A stretch of DNA of 64,000 bases, from NCBI GenBank assembly GCA_041389565.1, contig JAWKRP010000017.1, forward strand, positions 141,514 to 205,513, read 5' to 3'. Below are positions 9,026 through 17,132 of the stretch, in pieces. Position numbers and translations under genes: made by a program. Each line of letters starts with the position of its first letter. Position 1 is the first letter of the stretch. The notes under the pieces are model-generated. The model did no database searches and was not told where the DNA came from. It was given only the letters and a program-made list of their open reading frames with translations. Origin of the DNA: JACKEQ01 sp041389565. Its GTDB lineage: Bacteria > Myxococcota_A > UBA796 > GCA-2862545.

Positions 9026-9946
9026 GCGCGCCTCCACGCGGTCGTCGGTCCGTCGCCGAGGCGCTGGACGAGCCCGCGGCTCGAGGTCCCCCAGGAGACG
9101 GTTCAGCCCGCGCTTCGAGATCTGGACGCGCTCGGCCAGGGCGCGAACCGGCAGGGTCTCGGCGAGGGCTCGAGCACCTGGTCCTCCTCGGAGACCGCGG
9201 TCTGGCCGAGGGTGATGGGCCCGACGGGCTCGTCGAACGCCGCGCGCAATAGGACCTGGCGGAGGTCGCGCACGTTGCCGGGAGCTCGAGGGTCCGAGGT
9301 GCTGGCGCGCGGCAGGGGTCAGGCGTCGACCGGCGAGCACGGGCTCGAGTGCGCAGGAGGTGGTCGGCGATCAGGGCGACGTCGGCACCACGGTCACGGA
9401 GGGCGGGAGCTCGATGACGAGGTCGGTCAGGCGGTAGCGGAGGTCCTGGCGAAAGCGGCCGGAGGCCACGGCCTGGTCGAGGTCGACGTGGGTGGCGCAG
9501 ACGGTCCGGGTGTCCACGCGCCGCTCGACGGTGCTGCCGACTCTGCGGACCGTCCCCTCCTGCAGGACGCGCAGGAGCTTGGCCTGGGCGAGCGGGAGGA
9601 GCTCGCCGATCTCATCCAGGAACAGGGTGCCGCCGTCAGCCTCCTCGAACAGGCCGCGGTGGGCGGCGTTGGCGCCGGTGAACGAGCCGCGCTCGTGGCC
9701 GAAGAGCTCGGACTCGACGAGGGCGTCGGTGACGGCGGCGCAGTTGAGGGCGACGAAGCGGCCGGTGCGGCCCGAGGCGGCGTGGATCAGGCGGGCGACG
9801 GCCTCCTTGCCGGTGCCGGTCTCGCCGTGGATGAGGACGGCGAGCTTGTGCGGGGCGACGCGCTGGGCGAGGTCGAGCGCGTCCGTGAAGCAGGGGGCGC
9901 GGCCGATGATACCGGACAGGATGTCTTGGGGGTTCGACCGAGCCAT
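9022..9946 (-). pseudogene. Sigma54-type AAA+ transcriptional activator with C-terminal winged helix (frameshifted)
   Basis: ATG 9946 has AAGGAGG 7 bases upstream. The AAA+ core is intact for the first ~190 residues: Walker A GETGTGKE, the loop GSFTGA (canonical GAFTGA) and Walker B GGTLFLDEIGE, then FRQDLRYRL. After ELPP the frame breaks at least four times, but LRDRGADVALIADHLL, RRLTPAARQHL, PGNVRDLRQVLLRAAF and LAERVQISKRGLNRLLGDLE can be followed to a stop at 9022. There is no receiver or FIS domain; the C-terminus looks like a winged helix. A normal copy would activate a sigma54 promoter, probably of the downstream recombinase module. Confidence 0.75.
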
Positions 9947-10014
9947 CGGCGCCTCCTTCGTGAGGAGAAGATGGCCGGCGGGTGGGGGTCGGCGCGAAGA
10001 CACGCGGGCCCGTC

Positions 10015-10125
10015 TGTAGACAGATGGGCGGATCTGGGCGTCAGGCGGGGTCGAGAGTCGGCGTTTGTCTGTTCACGGATCGGGGCGGGGCTCGGTCTGT
10101 AGACAAGCGGGGATCCGTGTAGACA
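10015..10125. promoter_or_regulatory. Operator-like repeat array upstream of the sigma54-type activator
   Basis: TGTAGACA occurs three times (10015-10022, 10098-10105, 10118-10125). A fourth, inverted element (TTGTCTGTTCACGGATC, 10065-10081) is the reverse complement of the third site extended, GATCCGTGTAGACAAG. The array sits in the 317-bp gap before ATG 9946 and probably binds the activator or a repressor of this module. Confidence 0.5.
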
Positions 10126-10263
10126 AGTCCAGAGAACCGGGCGTTCTTATTCGAGAACGGGAGGAGCCCGTGGTGCGGGAACCAGTCGAGTGCGGGTTCA
10201 ACCCTCACGGAACTACCGGTCGCGGGCCCGTCACGCGGGCCGCGTGGCGGCGGGTGACGCGAA

Positions 10264-10647
10264 CTACTGGCGGGAGAGGCGGGCAGCCCGCGACAGGAAG
10301 CGGGAGAACTCGAAGGAGTCGCAGAGCCGACCTCTCCCCCCAGCGACCACGACGATCTCCCGGGTCCCGTCTTCCATGATGACGCTGATTCGGCGGCTAT
10401 TCTGCTCTTCTCGTGACTTCGAATCGGGAGCTTGAACTTCTGCCATCGCATCAAACCTGAGGACACCACTCTCCCCGTCTCGCACCACGCCGGCGGTCGT
10501 GACCCACAGCGGGACCGTGCCGTCCCCAGCATCGTAGACGCCGATGGCATCGCCGATGGTATCCGGTGGCGTAGCATCGGAATCGAACGACTCCATCGGG
10601 TTGAGGACTCGCATGGCGAGCGACCTGATCTTCTTCGGTTCGACCAC
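10264..10647 (-). CDS. Hypothetical protein
   Basis: 127 residues from a GTG at 10647 with GAGGAGGG about 5 bases upstream. It is soluble, with mixed charge; the middle holds DGTVPLWVTTAGVV and the C-terminal part ISVIMEDGTREIVVVAGG looks like paired beta strands. No family recognised. It is the third gene of an apparent minus-strand operon behind the metallophosphoesterase and HAD-like genes (49-bp gap), and ends 317 bp before the next gene's start. Confidence 0.6.
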   Translation of the reverse strand: MVEPKKIRSLAMRVLNPMESFDSDATPPDTIGDAIGVYDAGDGTVPLWVTTAGVVRDGESGVLRFDAMAEVQAPDSKSREEQNSRRISVIMEDGTREIVVVAGGRGRLCDSFEFSRFLSRAARLSRQ

Positions 10648-10695
10648 GGGTCCCTCCTCGTCACTACAACGGAACGGTGTTCGGGCTGGTCAGCC

Positions 10696-11034
10696 TCACT
10701 GCCTGGACCGAACGCGGTTCAGGAGCTCTGCTCCACCCACCATGGCCGCCTCGTTGGGGTGAAGCTCGACCAGTCCCCAATTGGCGACCTCGACGTCGTC
10801 GATCAGTGCTGTGGGTTTCGGGAGGAAGGCGCGAAAGCAGCCCTCCAAGCCCACCTCACGTGCCGATTCGCGAGCGTAGTCCGCGCCCCCCGAGCTCCAG
10901 CAGTACAGCTCCACACCCTCGGCATGCAGCATCTGAACCCGCTCGATCGTGTGCGACATCGCGATGCGCTTCGACCCGAACGAGCGGATCAGGGTGTCGT
11001 CCACATCGACGTAGACAACCAGGGGTCGCGACAT
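10696..11034 (-). CDS. Small HAD-superfamily phosphatase-like protein
   Basis: 112 residues from ATG 11034. The N-terminus VVYVDVDDTLIRS is a HAD motif I (DxDDT), YCWSSGG fits motif II (Ser), and LPKPTALIDDVE fits motifs III/IV (Lys, Asp-Asp). It is small, without a cap domain. Its start overlaps the metallophosphoesterase stop (TGATG), so the two are translationally coupled. Paired phosphoesterases suggest a joint role in nucleotide or RNA 5'/3'-end metabolism, but that is inference. Confidence 0.75.
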   Translation of the reverse strand: MSRPLVVYVDVDDTLIRSFGSKRIAMSHTIERVQMLHAEGVELYCWSSGGADYARESAREVGLEGCFRAFLPKPTALIDDVEVANWGLVELHPNEAAMVGGAELLNRVRSRQ

Positions 11035-11687
11035 CAGATCTCCAGGTCGGGGATGCGCACATGGCATGCGCCGTTGACGTAGGTGGTCCCCCCGATCGCC
11101 TCGACCGTCCCGCCAGTGGCATGCTCATGTCCGAAGAAGTGCCAGCGGGCGGATGAGCCTTGGAAGCCGGGAAGACCCGCGTGGTTCATCCGGTCGCGTT
11201 GGAGCACGTGAGCAGGCCGCGCATGCGTCGCAACCACGTCGGGTACACACTCGAGCGTGGCCCTCGCGAGGTCCTCGAGCGCCGGAAGGTCCGTCTCCCC
11301 TGCCCACTCGCCGATGTCGCGCGTGACCTCGCGAAACCCGGCCCACCGCAGGCCAAGGACCTCACACCCTGCGGTGGCGACCTCGTGCACCTCCGCGTAG
11401 TCGTGCCGGAGCACCCCGCCAAGCCGCAGGAAGTCGTGGTTGCCGGCCACGGTGATCGCAGGTCGGCCATCGAGCCAGTCCGCAAGGCGACGTCCAAGGT
11501 CCTTCCATGCCCACCACTTCGCCTGTGCCTGGGACTCGAGCTCGGCGACGATTCGGTAGTCGGTACGCGGCTTGCGCCCCAGGTTGTCGAAGAAGTCGCC
11601 GGTGTCGAGCCAGACATCGAAGGGCTCGTCGACGCTCAGCAGCCGCTTGTACTTCCCGTGGAGGTCGCTGGTGTGGAGGACGCGCAT
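11034..11687 (-). CDS. Calcineurin-like metallophosphoesterase
   Basis: 217 residues from ATG 11687, directly preceded by GAAGGAGGG. All dinuclear-metal motifs are visible: TSDLHGK (DxH), DTGDFF (GD), AGNHDFL (GNHD), a His in ATHARP, and FFGHEHATGG (GHxH). It lacks a signal peptide, so acts in the cytoplasm. First gene of the operon with the HAD-like gene. The substrate may be a cyclic nucleotide or nucleic-acid phosphoester; the sequence does not decide. The IS66 remnant begins 177 bp upstream. Confidence 0.87.
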   Translation of the reverse strand: MRVLHTSDLHGKYKRLLSVDEPFDVWLDTGDFFDNLGRKPRTDYRIVAELESQAQAKWWAWKDLGRRLADWLDGRPAITVAGNHDFLRLGGVLRHDYAEVHEVATAGCEVLGLRWAGFREVTRDIGEWAGETDLPALEDLARATLECVPDVVATHARPAHVLQRDRMNHAGLPGFQGSSARWHFFGHEHATGGTVEAIGGTTYVNGACHVRIPDLEI

Positions 11688-11952
11688 CCCTCCTTCGTAG
11701 CGCGTTCCACCTCCATTGGGCGATGGACGCGGATTCGGGCGATCGGCTTGCTGACTGTGCCCAGCAAAGCAGACCAACTACGCGACCAGCGTAAGCGCTC
11801 CACGAACCCATCTTTCGCCGTAGCGACCCAGGCATAGATGGCGGCCTCATTCAGGAGGCCGAGATGCACATCTCCGAGCTCACATTCGTCGAAGTCTGTA
11901 GGTTCCGGAAACTCTGGCCGGACGATTCCGGAAACTCTGGCCGGTGGTGGAC

Positions 11953-12744
11953 TCAAGTTTCGGGGCTCCGGGCAGAGACGTCAACGGGCTTGATGTGGCG
12001 GGTGCGGTACGACGGGCCGTCCAGCACCAGCAGGCGCCCGCGCTCCAGGATCCGGTCCACGATGGCGTCGGCCAGATCGTGGTCGTGGAGCACGTCGCCC
12101 CATTCCGTCATCGGGGACTTGTTCGTGGTGAACACCATCGGCTTGCCCGCCAGGTGCCGGTCGTTCACCACGTGGAACAGAACGTTCGCGGCGTCATTCC
12201 CGTACGAAAGGTAGCCGATCTCGTCGACCACCAGCACGTGCTGCTGTGTGTAGGCCGACAGGCGCTCGCGGAATCCGCCGGTGCGAGCCGCGTCGGACAG
12301 GTCGGCGATCAGGGCGGCCGCGGTCACGAAGCGCGCGCTGAAGCCGTTCTGGATGGCCTTGTACGCGATGGCGATGGCCAGATGCGTCTTGCCCCGCCCC
12401 GTCTTGCCGAACAGCACGAGGTTGCGCTTCTCGGAGACCAGCTCCGGTCCGAGGTAGCTCCCCAGCAGCGACTTGCGGACGTTCGACTGCAGCGAGAAGT
12501 CGAACTCGTCGATGGTTCGCACGAACGGGAAGCCTGCGCGCCGTGCCTCCCGCTGCACGCGGGTGTTGCGGCGGTGGGCGATCTCCTCGGCGAACAGCGT
12601 CGCAAGCAGGCGGCGAGGCGTCCAGTCGTCGGCCTCGGCGCGTTCGCACAGCTGCTGCCAGTGCCGCCGGGCGTAGGCCAGGTGCAGGCGCTTGAGGACG
12701 GGGTCGAGATCCAGGGTCTCGGGGTCGAAGGTCAGGTCGCTCAT
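11953..12744 (-). CDS. istB: IstB-like ATP-binding transposition helper
   Basis: 263 residues, the usual IstB length. AAA+ motifs are intact: Walker A FGKTGRGKTHLA (about residue 112), Walker B VLVVDEIGYLSYG, sensor FTTNKSPMTEWG and a C-terminal SYRTRH. It loads at the target and activates the IstA transposase. ATG 12744 overlaps the istA stop by 4 bp. Its stop is about 55 bp from the IS left end. Confidence 0.95.
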   Translation of the reverse strand: MSDLTFDPETLDLDPVLKRLHLAYARRHWQQLCERAEADDWTPRRLLATLFAEEIAHRRNTRVQREARRAGFPFVRTIDEFDFSLQSNVRKSLLGSYLGPELVSEKRNLVLFGKTGRGKTHLAIAIAYKAIQNGFSARFVTAAALIADLSDAARTGGFRERLSAYTQQHVLVVDEIGYLSYGNDAANVLFHVVNDRHLAGKPMVFTTNKSPMTEWGDVLHDHDLADAIVDRILERGRLLVLDGPSYRTRHIKPVDVSARSPET

Positions 12745-14132
12745 TTGGCCGCCAGAGCGGGCTCGCGGAGGAGCGAAGCGATGTAGTCCACGGTGTAGAC
12801 CTCGACGTCCACGGCGGCCCGGAAGCAGTTCCGGAGAGCGTCCTCGCCGTGGTGCTGGAGGAGGTCGTGCAGGCGCTCGACGGACGAGTCCCAGTCCCGG
12901 CTCTCGTGACAGAGCTCGGTGAGGAACGCCTCGGTCGCTCCGCCGAGGTCGAGCAGGTGCTGGCGTCGGGTGTACTGCTTCCCGCGGCGGGTCAGCTTGC
13001 GAAGCTGGGTCATGCGCTCGGCCGGATGGGCGGTGCGCTTCTGCGCGGGACGCCGCGGGTACTCCACCTCGTAGGCGCCCACGGTGATGCGGAGCTTGTC
13101 GCGATGGATGAACAGGGTCCCGGACTGGCCCGTGAGGTCGGCGTCCACGGCGAAGTCGTGTCCCTCGAAGGTCACATGCCCGGTTGGCCCCACCGTGATG
13201 GGCTTTCGCGTAGCGAGCTCATGGGGTGCCACGCGAGGGGCGCGCAGGCGCGCCAGCTCCTCCTGCCGACGGGCCTCCGGGATCACCCCCGTGGCCCGAG
13301 ACGGACGCTCCTCGTTGGCCTCGGTGAGCCATTGCTCGAGCTGACGCTGGAGGTCCTCCAGATCGAGGAACCGACGCTGCTTGAAGAACGAGGTCTTCAC
13401 CCAGCCGACGATGCGTTCGACCGAACCCTTCTGGTTGGGCGAGTACGCCCAACAGACCTCGGCGGCGAAGCCGATCTCCATGGCTGCCTGGGCGAAACAG
13501 TCGTTCCACTTCGTGATCCGGCCGTCGGCGTCCCACTCCAGGGCCACGGTCTTCGGTCGATCGAACACGGCGAGTGTGGGCACGCCGCCGAGGACGTGGA
13601 AGTGCTCGAGGAGCGTGCGGACCAGGGTCTCCGCGGTCTCATCGGGGACGAGCGTGACGGCCGCGAAGCGCGACCACTTCAAGCGGGACGCGAAGAACTT
13701 GACGCGGTGCGTGGTGCCGTCCACGAAGGTGACCATGACGGTCCCGAAGTCGTGCTGGGTGAACTCGCCCGCCAGGCCCTCGAAGCGCGTGACGAAGGAA
13801 CCATCTGGCTTTCGGATCGACTTGATCAGGTCGAAGAAGGCGGACTTGCCCCCTCGGTAGCCCTTCAGCCGGGCGCGCCGGAGCAGCTCGATGGTGAGCA
13901 CGCCCGGCTGGTCGGCGAGCTCCTTCTCGACGAAGGCGGTGAACGGCGCAGCCTTGCTCGGCCGTCCAATGCGCACGGTCGGTCGGGCGTCGGCGGGGTC
14001 GTCGATGGGGGGCTCCGACTGGATCCGCCGGATGGACCGCTCGCTGAGTCCCGTCTGCTCGCGCACGACCTCGATGGTGACGCCGGCGCGTCGCAGCCTC
14101 TGGACAGTGTACCGCGTGAGCGCGGAGTACAT
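12741..14132 (-). CDS. istA: IS21-family transposase IstA
   Basis: 463 residues from ATG 14132 with GGAGGGG 5 bases upstream; the frame is open to 14399 but that extension is low-complexity. N-terminal helix-turn-helix (YTVQRLRRAGVTIEVVREQTGLSERSIRRI), then an rve DDE core: FTQHDFGTVMVTFVDG (first Asp), PTLAVFDRPKTV (second Asp), and NQKGSVERIVGWVK (Glu). A C-terminal basic Mu-C-like region ends the protein. No frameshift seen. Confidence 0.93.
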   Translation of the reverse strand: MYSALTRYTVQRLRRAGVTIEVVREQTGLSERSIRRIQSEPPIDDPADARPTVRIGRPSKAAPFTAFVEKELADQPGVLTIELLRRARLKGYRGGKSAFFDLIKSIRKPDGSFVTRFEGLAGEFTQHDFGTVMVTFVDGTTHRVKFFASRLKWSRFAAVTLVPDETAETLVRTLLEHFHVLGGVPTLAVFDRPKTVALEWDADGRITKWNDCFAQAAMEIGFAAEVCWAYSPNQKGSVERIVGWVKTSFFKQRRFLDLEDLQRQLEQWLTEANEERPSRATGVIPEARRQEELARLRAPRVAPHELATRKPITVGPTGHVTFEGHDFAVDADLTGQSGTLFIHRDKLRITVGAYEVEYPRRPAQKRTAHPAERMTQLRKLTRRGKQYTRRQHLLDLGGATEAFLTELCHESRDWDSSVERLHDLLQHHGEDALRNCFRAAVDVEVYTVDYIASLLREPALAAK

Positions 14133-14589
14133 GAGCCCCTCCGGCCCCTCGCCAGGGAGCGAAGGGGCACGGCGATCGGGCCCTATGGACGCTGCCGCCC
14201 CCATGGACGCCATGGACGGGCGGCGAAGCTCGTACCGGGGACGAGGCTCTCGAGGCCCGCCCACGGCGCCCACAGTGGCTTGGACAACCTGGCCGGGACC
14301 GTAGTCGTCAGGGTGAAGGCCGGTGAGGGCCAGGTTGCCCACAGCGCCCACAGGGCCTGCGGCTGTAGAAGGATTTTCGGGCTCGATCATACGGTTCACT
14401 CCGTGGTGAACCGGCCAGAGTTTCCGGAATGGAGGCGGTCAGAATTTCCGGAACCCACAAAGTCGTCGTTGATGATGAAGAATCCGCCGTCGAGACGGAG
14501 ATCTGGTGGGTCACCGACACCGTCTACCTTCGGGTCCCCGTCGACCTCGACCCCGAGCTCCTCGCCGCTCTCGTCGACGCCATCTGCCG

Positions 14590-14889
14590 ATGCTGATCCC
14601 ACGCGGAACCCGCATCCACCTCGCCCGCGAGCCCGTGGACTTCCGCAAGTCCATCGACGGACTCTCCGGCGTCGTACGGACCGTGCTCGAGGACGACCCG
14701 CTGTCTGGGCATCTCTTCGTGTTCCACAACCGCAGGAGGACCGCCATCAAGGCGCTCTGGTGGGACCACGGCGGCTTCTGCCTGCTCTACAAGCGCCTCT
14801 CTCGGGGCCGTTTCCGGCTGCCGTTCTTCCCCGACGACGCCAGGCGCGTCCAGATGACCAGCGCCGACCTCGCCGCCTTCCTCGAGGTG
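14590..14889 (+). pseudogene. tnpB: IS66 TnpB accessory protein, C-terminally truncated
   Basis: MLIPRGTRIHL, EPVDFRKSIDGLSG, DPLSGHLFVFHNRRR and LYKRLSRGRFRLPFF match IS66 OrfB (TnpB, PF05717) along about 100 residues. Similarity stops after LAAFLE at 14886; the next bases are a piece of another IS end and the frame runs on into unrelated sequence to 15099. No IS66 tnpC transposase is present. The element is therefore dead. Confidence 0.8.
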
Positions 14890-14892
14890 GCT

Positions 14893-15420
14893 GACGACAA
14901 TTACTTCTCCCCATCCTGTTACCTCAACCACGGATGCTACCGAAGAACGACTCGCAGAGCAGCCCCGCATCATCCTCCCGCAGGAGCCCGCGGAAGGAAC
15001 TGTACTACCGGACCGGTCCCGGGCTCCGAGGACTGGCGGCGCTCGCAGCGGTGCTCTCGGTGCGCTGCTCATGATCGCCCCCTCCTGGTTCGCCTTTGAG
15101 GTCCCTGCCATCGCCGTCGGCGTCGATCGCACCCGGAGCGGGTCGACGACGACGGCGATGGGTAGGAGGCCGAGTCCCTGCTCCGAGCCCGAGGAGAGAG
15201 AGCGGATCCGCTACACAATCGCCTTGATGAGTGCATGGGCCTGAGCGGATCTCCATGCCTGGACCCGACGCTGAAGCGTTCGGAGCTGCCGCCATCCAAC
15301 GCTGGACCCTTCGCGCTCGAGAAGCCGCTCCAACGCAGAACGCGCTGTGAGGTCGGGTTCCGCCTCCAACCAGGTGACGATCTCGGTCCAGTGGGCGTCG
15401 AAGGGGTCAGCCCGCGTTCG
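14893..15420 (-). pseudogene. Remnant of a second IS21-type element: one end plus an IstA fragment
   Basis: GACGACAATTACTTCT at 14893-14908 is identical to 16 bp of the right-end repeat of the IS21 element at 42.9-45.6 kb. On the minus strand, 15211-15420 encodes DPFDAHWTEIVTWLEAEPDL followed by QLRTLQRRVQAWRSAQA, the segment after the helix-turn-helix in many IstA proteins (TLQRRVRRWR). The 15209-14909 part shows nothing recognisable. IS3 then cuts it at 15488. Confidence 0.55.
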
Positions 15421-15487
15421 CCACGTTCGTGGAGTCGTGGCGGTCTTCCGGCTCTTCGGCGTCGGTTGGCCCCTGCTCCAGAGCTGG

Positions 15488-15649
15488 TGACCTGCACGGT
15501 TTCTTCGGACCACCGATTACTTGATTGGCCACCCCTGGGTGGTGGTTGTGGCTTCCTTCCCGAAAGCCTGACCTGCACGGTTTCTTCGGACCACCGATTA
15601 CTTGATTGGCCACCCCTGGGTGGTGGTTGTGGCTTCCTTCCCGAAAGCC
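15488..15649. repeat. Perfect 81-bp tandem duplication (2 copies) of the IS3 left end
   Basis: Unit 1 is 15488-15568 and unit 2 is 15569-15649, both beginning TGACCTGCACGG. Each contains the IS3 terminal inverted repeat plus adjoining internal sequence (a CCACCC/GGGTGG hairpin). The unit is 27 codons long, so minus-strand frames read straight through both copies. Confidence 0.95.
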
Positions 15650-16625
15650 TGTGTAGCGTGGATGGTGGCGACAGGCGCTTGCCCCTCGCCGGATGAGTGG
15701 CGTCCTTGCTCGCAGCGGCCCTCCACACGGGCCGTTCGACCCTCTGGAGGGTGGAGGGCCGCAACCCCGGGCACGGGATGCGTAGAGCCCGCCTGAAGGC
15801 GCGGCTCGTCGAACAAAGCTCGGAACTCCCGGGGCGTGCGGTAGTCCAGGCTCGAGTGCGGGCGGACGTGGTTGTACCTCTTGCGCCAGCTCTCGATGAC
15901 CGCCCGGGCTCCTGCCGGCTGCGGAACCACTCGAGCGACAGGCACTCGTCGCGGAACTTGCCGTTGAAGGACTCGTTGCTTCCGTTCTGCCAGGGCTTTC
16001 CGGGGTCGATGTGGACCGTCTCGATGCCCGCGTTCGCGAGCCACCGCAGCACGGCCTTCGACACGAACTCGGGACCGTTGTCCGAGCGCAGGAAGCGAGG
16101 CGCGCCGTGGAGGCTCACCAGGCGCGAGAGCGTCTCGATCACCCGGCCGGCCCGAATGCTTCCCTGAACGTCGATCGCGAGTGCTTCCCGGGTGAACTCG
16201 TCGACGATGGTGAGGCACTTCAGCTTCTGCCCGTTCGCGCAGCGGTCGTGAACGAAGTCGTAGGCCCAGACCTGGCCCGGCCCGAAGGCCGGCTCCGGCT
16301 GCGGGCGTCCCGTCGCCACCCGCCGACGCGGTCGTTTCCGCGGCACCTGGAGGCCCGCCTTCCGCCAGAGGCGATGTGCTCGGCTCCAGCTCATCCGGAA
16401 GCCGCGCCGCTCCATGAACACCCGGATGCGGCGATAGCCGAACCGCGGGTACTGCGACGAGAGCTCGCGCATCGCCTCGAGCGCCGGCGCGTCCTTTGTC
16501 GTCAGCTTCGACTCGTACCGGACCGTAGACCGGGCGACATGGAGCAGCGTGCAGGCCCTTCGCTCGGACAGCCCTCGGTTCTTCACGAACTCGATGGCCT
16601 CGCGGCGGACCGGCACGCTCACCAT
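15598..16625 (-). pseudogene. IS3 transposase OrfB with one frameshift
   Basis: The DDE core is clear: VWAYDFVHDRC (first Asp), FLRSDNGPEFVS (second Asp) and GSNESFNGKFRDECL (Glu). After SLEWFR the frame breaks near 15915, where one G appears missing, and resumes as AVIESWRKRYNHVRPHSSLDYRTP and runs to a stop at 15598, inside the duplicated end. Normal translation would be by -1 frameshifting from orfA at an A7 run. As it stands the C-terminal part would not be made. Confidence 0.85.
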
Positions 16626-16882
16626 TTTTTTCCGGCGACCTCGGTCATGATGTCGAGCTCGAGCGTTCGCTCCGCCAGCAGCTTCTTCAGCCGCGCGTTC
16701 TCCCTCTCCAGCTCCTTGAGGCGCCGCGTCTCGTCCGGCGTCATCATGCCGAAGCGCTTCCGCCAGACGTACAGCGTCTGGTTGCTGACGCCGTGCGCCT
16801 TCGCGGCCTCGGCCACGGAGGTCGCGTCGGCCTCGCGGAGGATGGCGACCATCTGTTCATCGGTGAATCGGCTCTTGCGCAT
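16619..16882 (-). CDS. IS3 transposase OrfA
   Basis: 87 residues: MRKSRFTDEQMVAILREADA with a helix-turn-helix (VAEAAKAHGVSNQTLYVWRKRFG) and a leucine-zipper coiled coil (RRLKELERENARLKKLLAE). It ends GKKW, where GGAAAAAAATGG offers an A7 slippery run; shifting -1 there enters orfB, whose ATG overlaps. Intact. Confidence 0.92.
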   Translation of the reverse strand: MRKSRFTDEQMVAILREADATSVAEAAKAHGVSNQTLYVWRKRFGMMTPDETRRLKELERENARLKKLLAERTLELDIMTEVAGKKW

Positions 16883-17132
16883 CGCGCTTCTCCCTCGCTC
16901 TGAAGGAGGTAGCTTTTCAAGAAATGAGTGGACCGAATTTCCCTAGGCAGGTCAGGTTGGCGGAGCTGGAGCTCAGACTCCTCGGGGCTGAGAAGATCAC
17001 AGACGCCCCATCGCGTCGATCCCGGCAGTGGCAACTACCTGATCGGCGCTCTAGGATCGAGCGTCCTGTTCAGACCCAAGCACGTGCTCAAGAGAGGATT
17101 CAAGTGCTACGAGGTTGGTTTCCAGACCTCGT

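Larger units (their letters stand above)
11897..14459 (-). mobile_element. IS21-family insertion sequence with 5-bp target duplication
   Basis: The ends read inward as TGTAGGTTCCGGAAACTCTG (left) and TGTGGGTTCCGGAAATTCTG (right). Each end carries two copies of a TTCCGGAAACTCTGGCCGG-like unit (left copies at 11903 and 11926), the multiple-repeat termini typical of IS21. AAGTC flanks both sides (11892-11896 and 14460-14464). It carries istA and istB with a 4-bp overlap, both intact, so it looks recent and possibly active. Confidence 0.92.
11864..14596 (+). pseudogene. tnpA: IS66-family tnpA C-terminal remnant, interrupted by an IS21 element
   Basis: Joining 11864-11896 to 14465-14596 (removing the IS21 element and one copy of the 5-bp duplication) restores an open frame ending VPVDLDPELLAALVDAI, typical of the C-terminus of IS66 TnpA accessory proteins. 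The N-terminal helix-turn-helix part is missing: the frame closes at a TAA at 11792. The stop overlaps the tnpB start (ATGCTGA), as usual for IS66 operons. Confidence 0.6.
15569..16954 (-). mobile_element. IS3-family insertion sequence (left end duplicated)
   Basis: Inward from the right end (16954) the sequence begins TGACCTGC and later TTCGGTCCAC; the left end begins TGACCTGC with TTCGGACCAC, giving imperfect terminal inverted repeats. Between them are orfA and a frameshifted orfB. No 3-4 bp target duplication is evident, which fits the rearranged left end. Confidence 0.8.
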
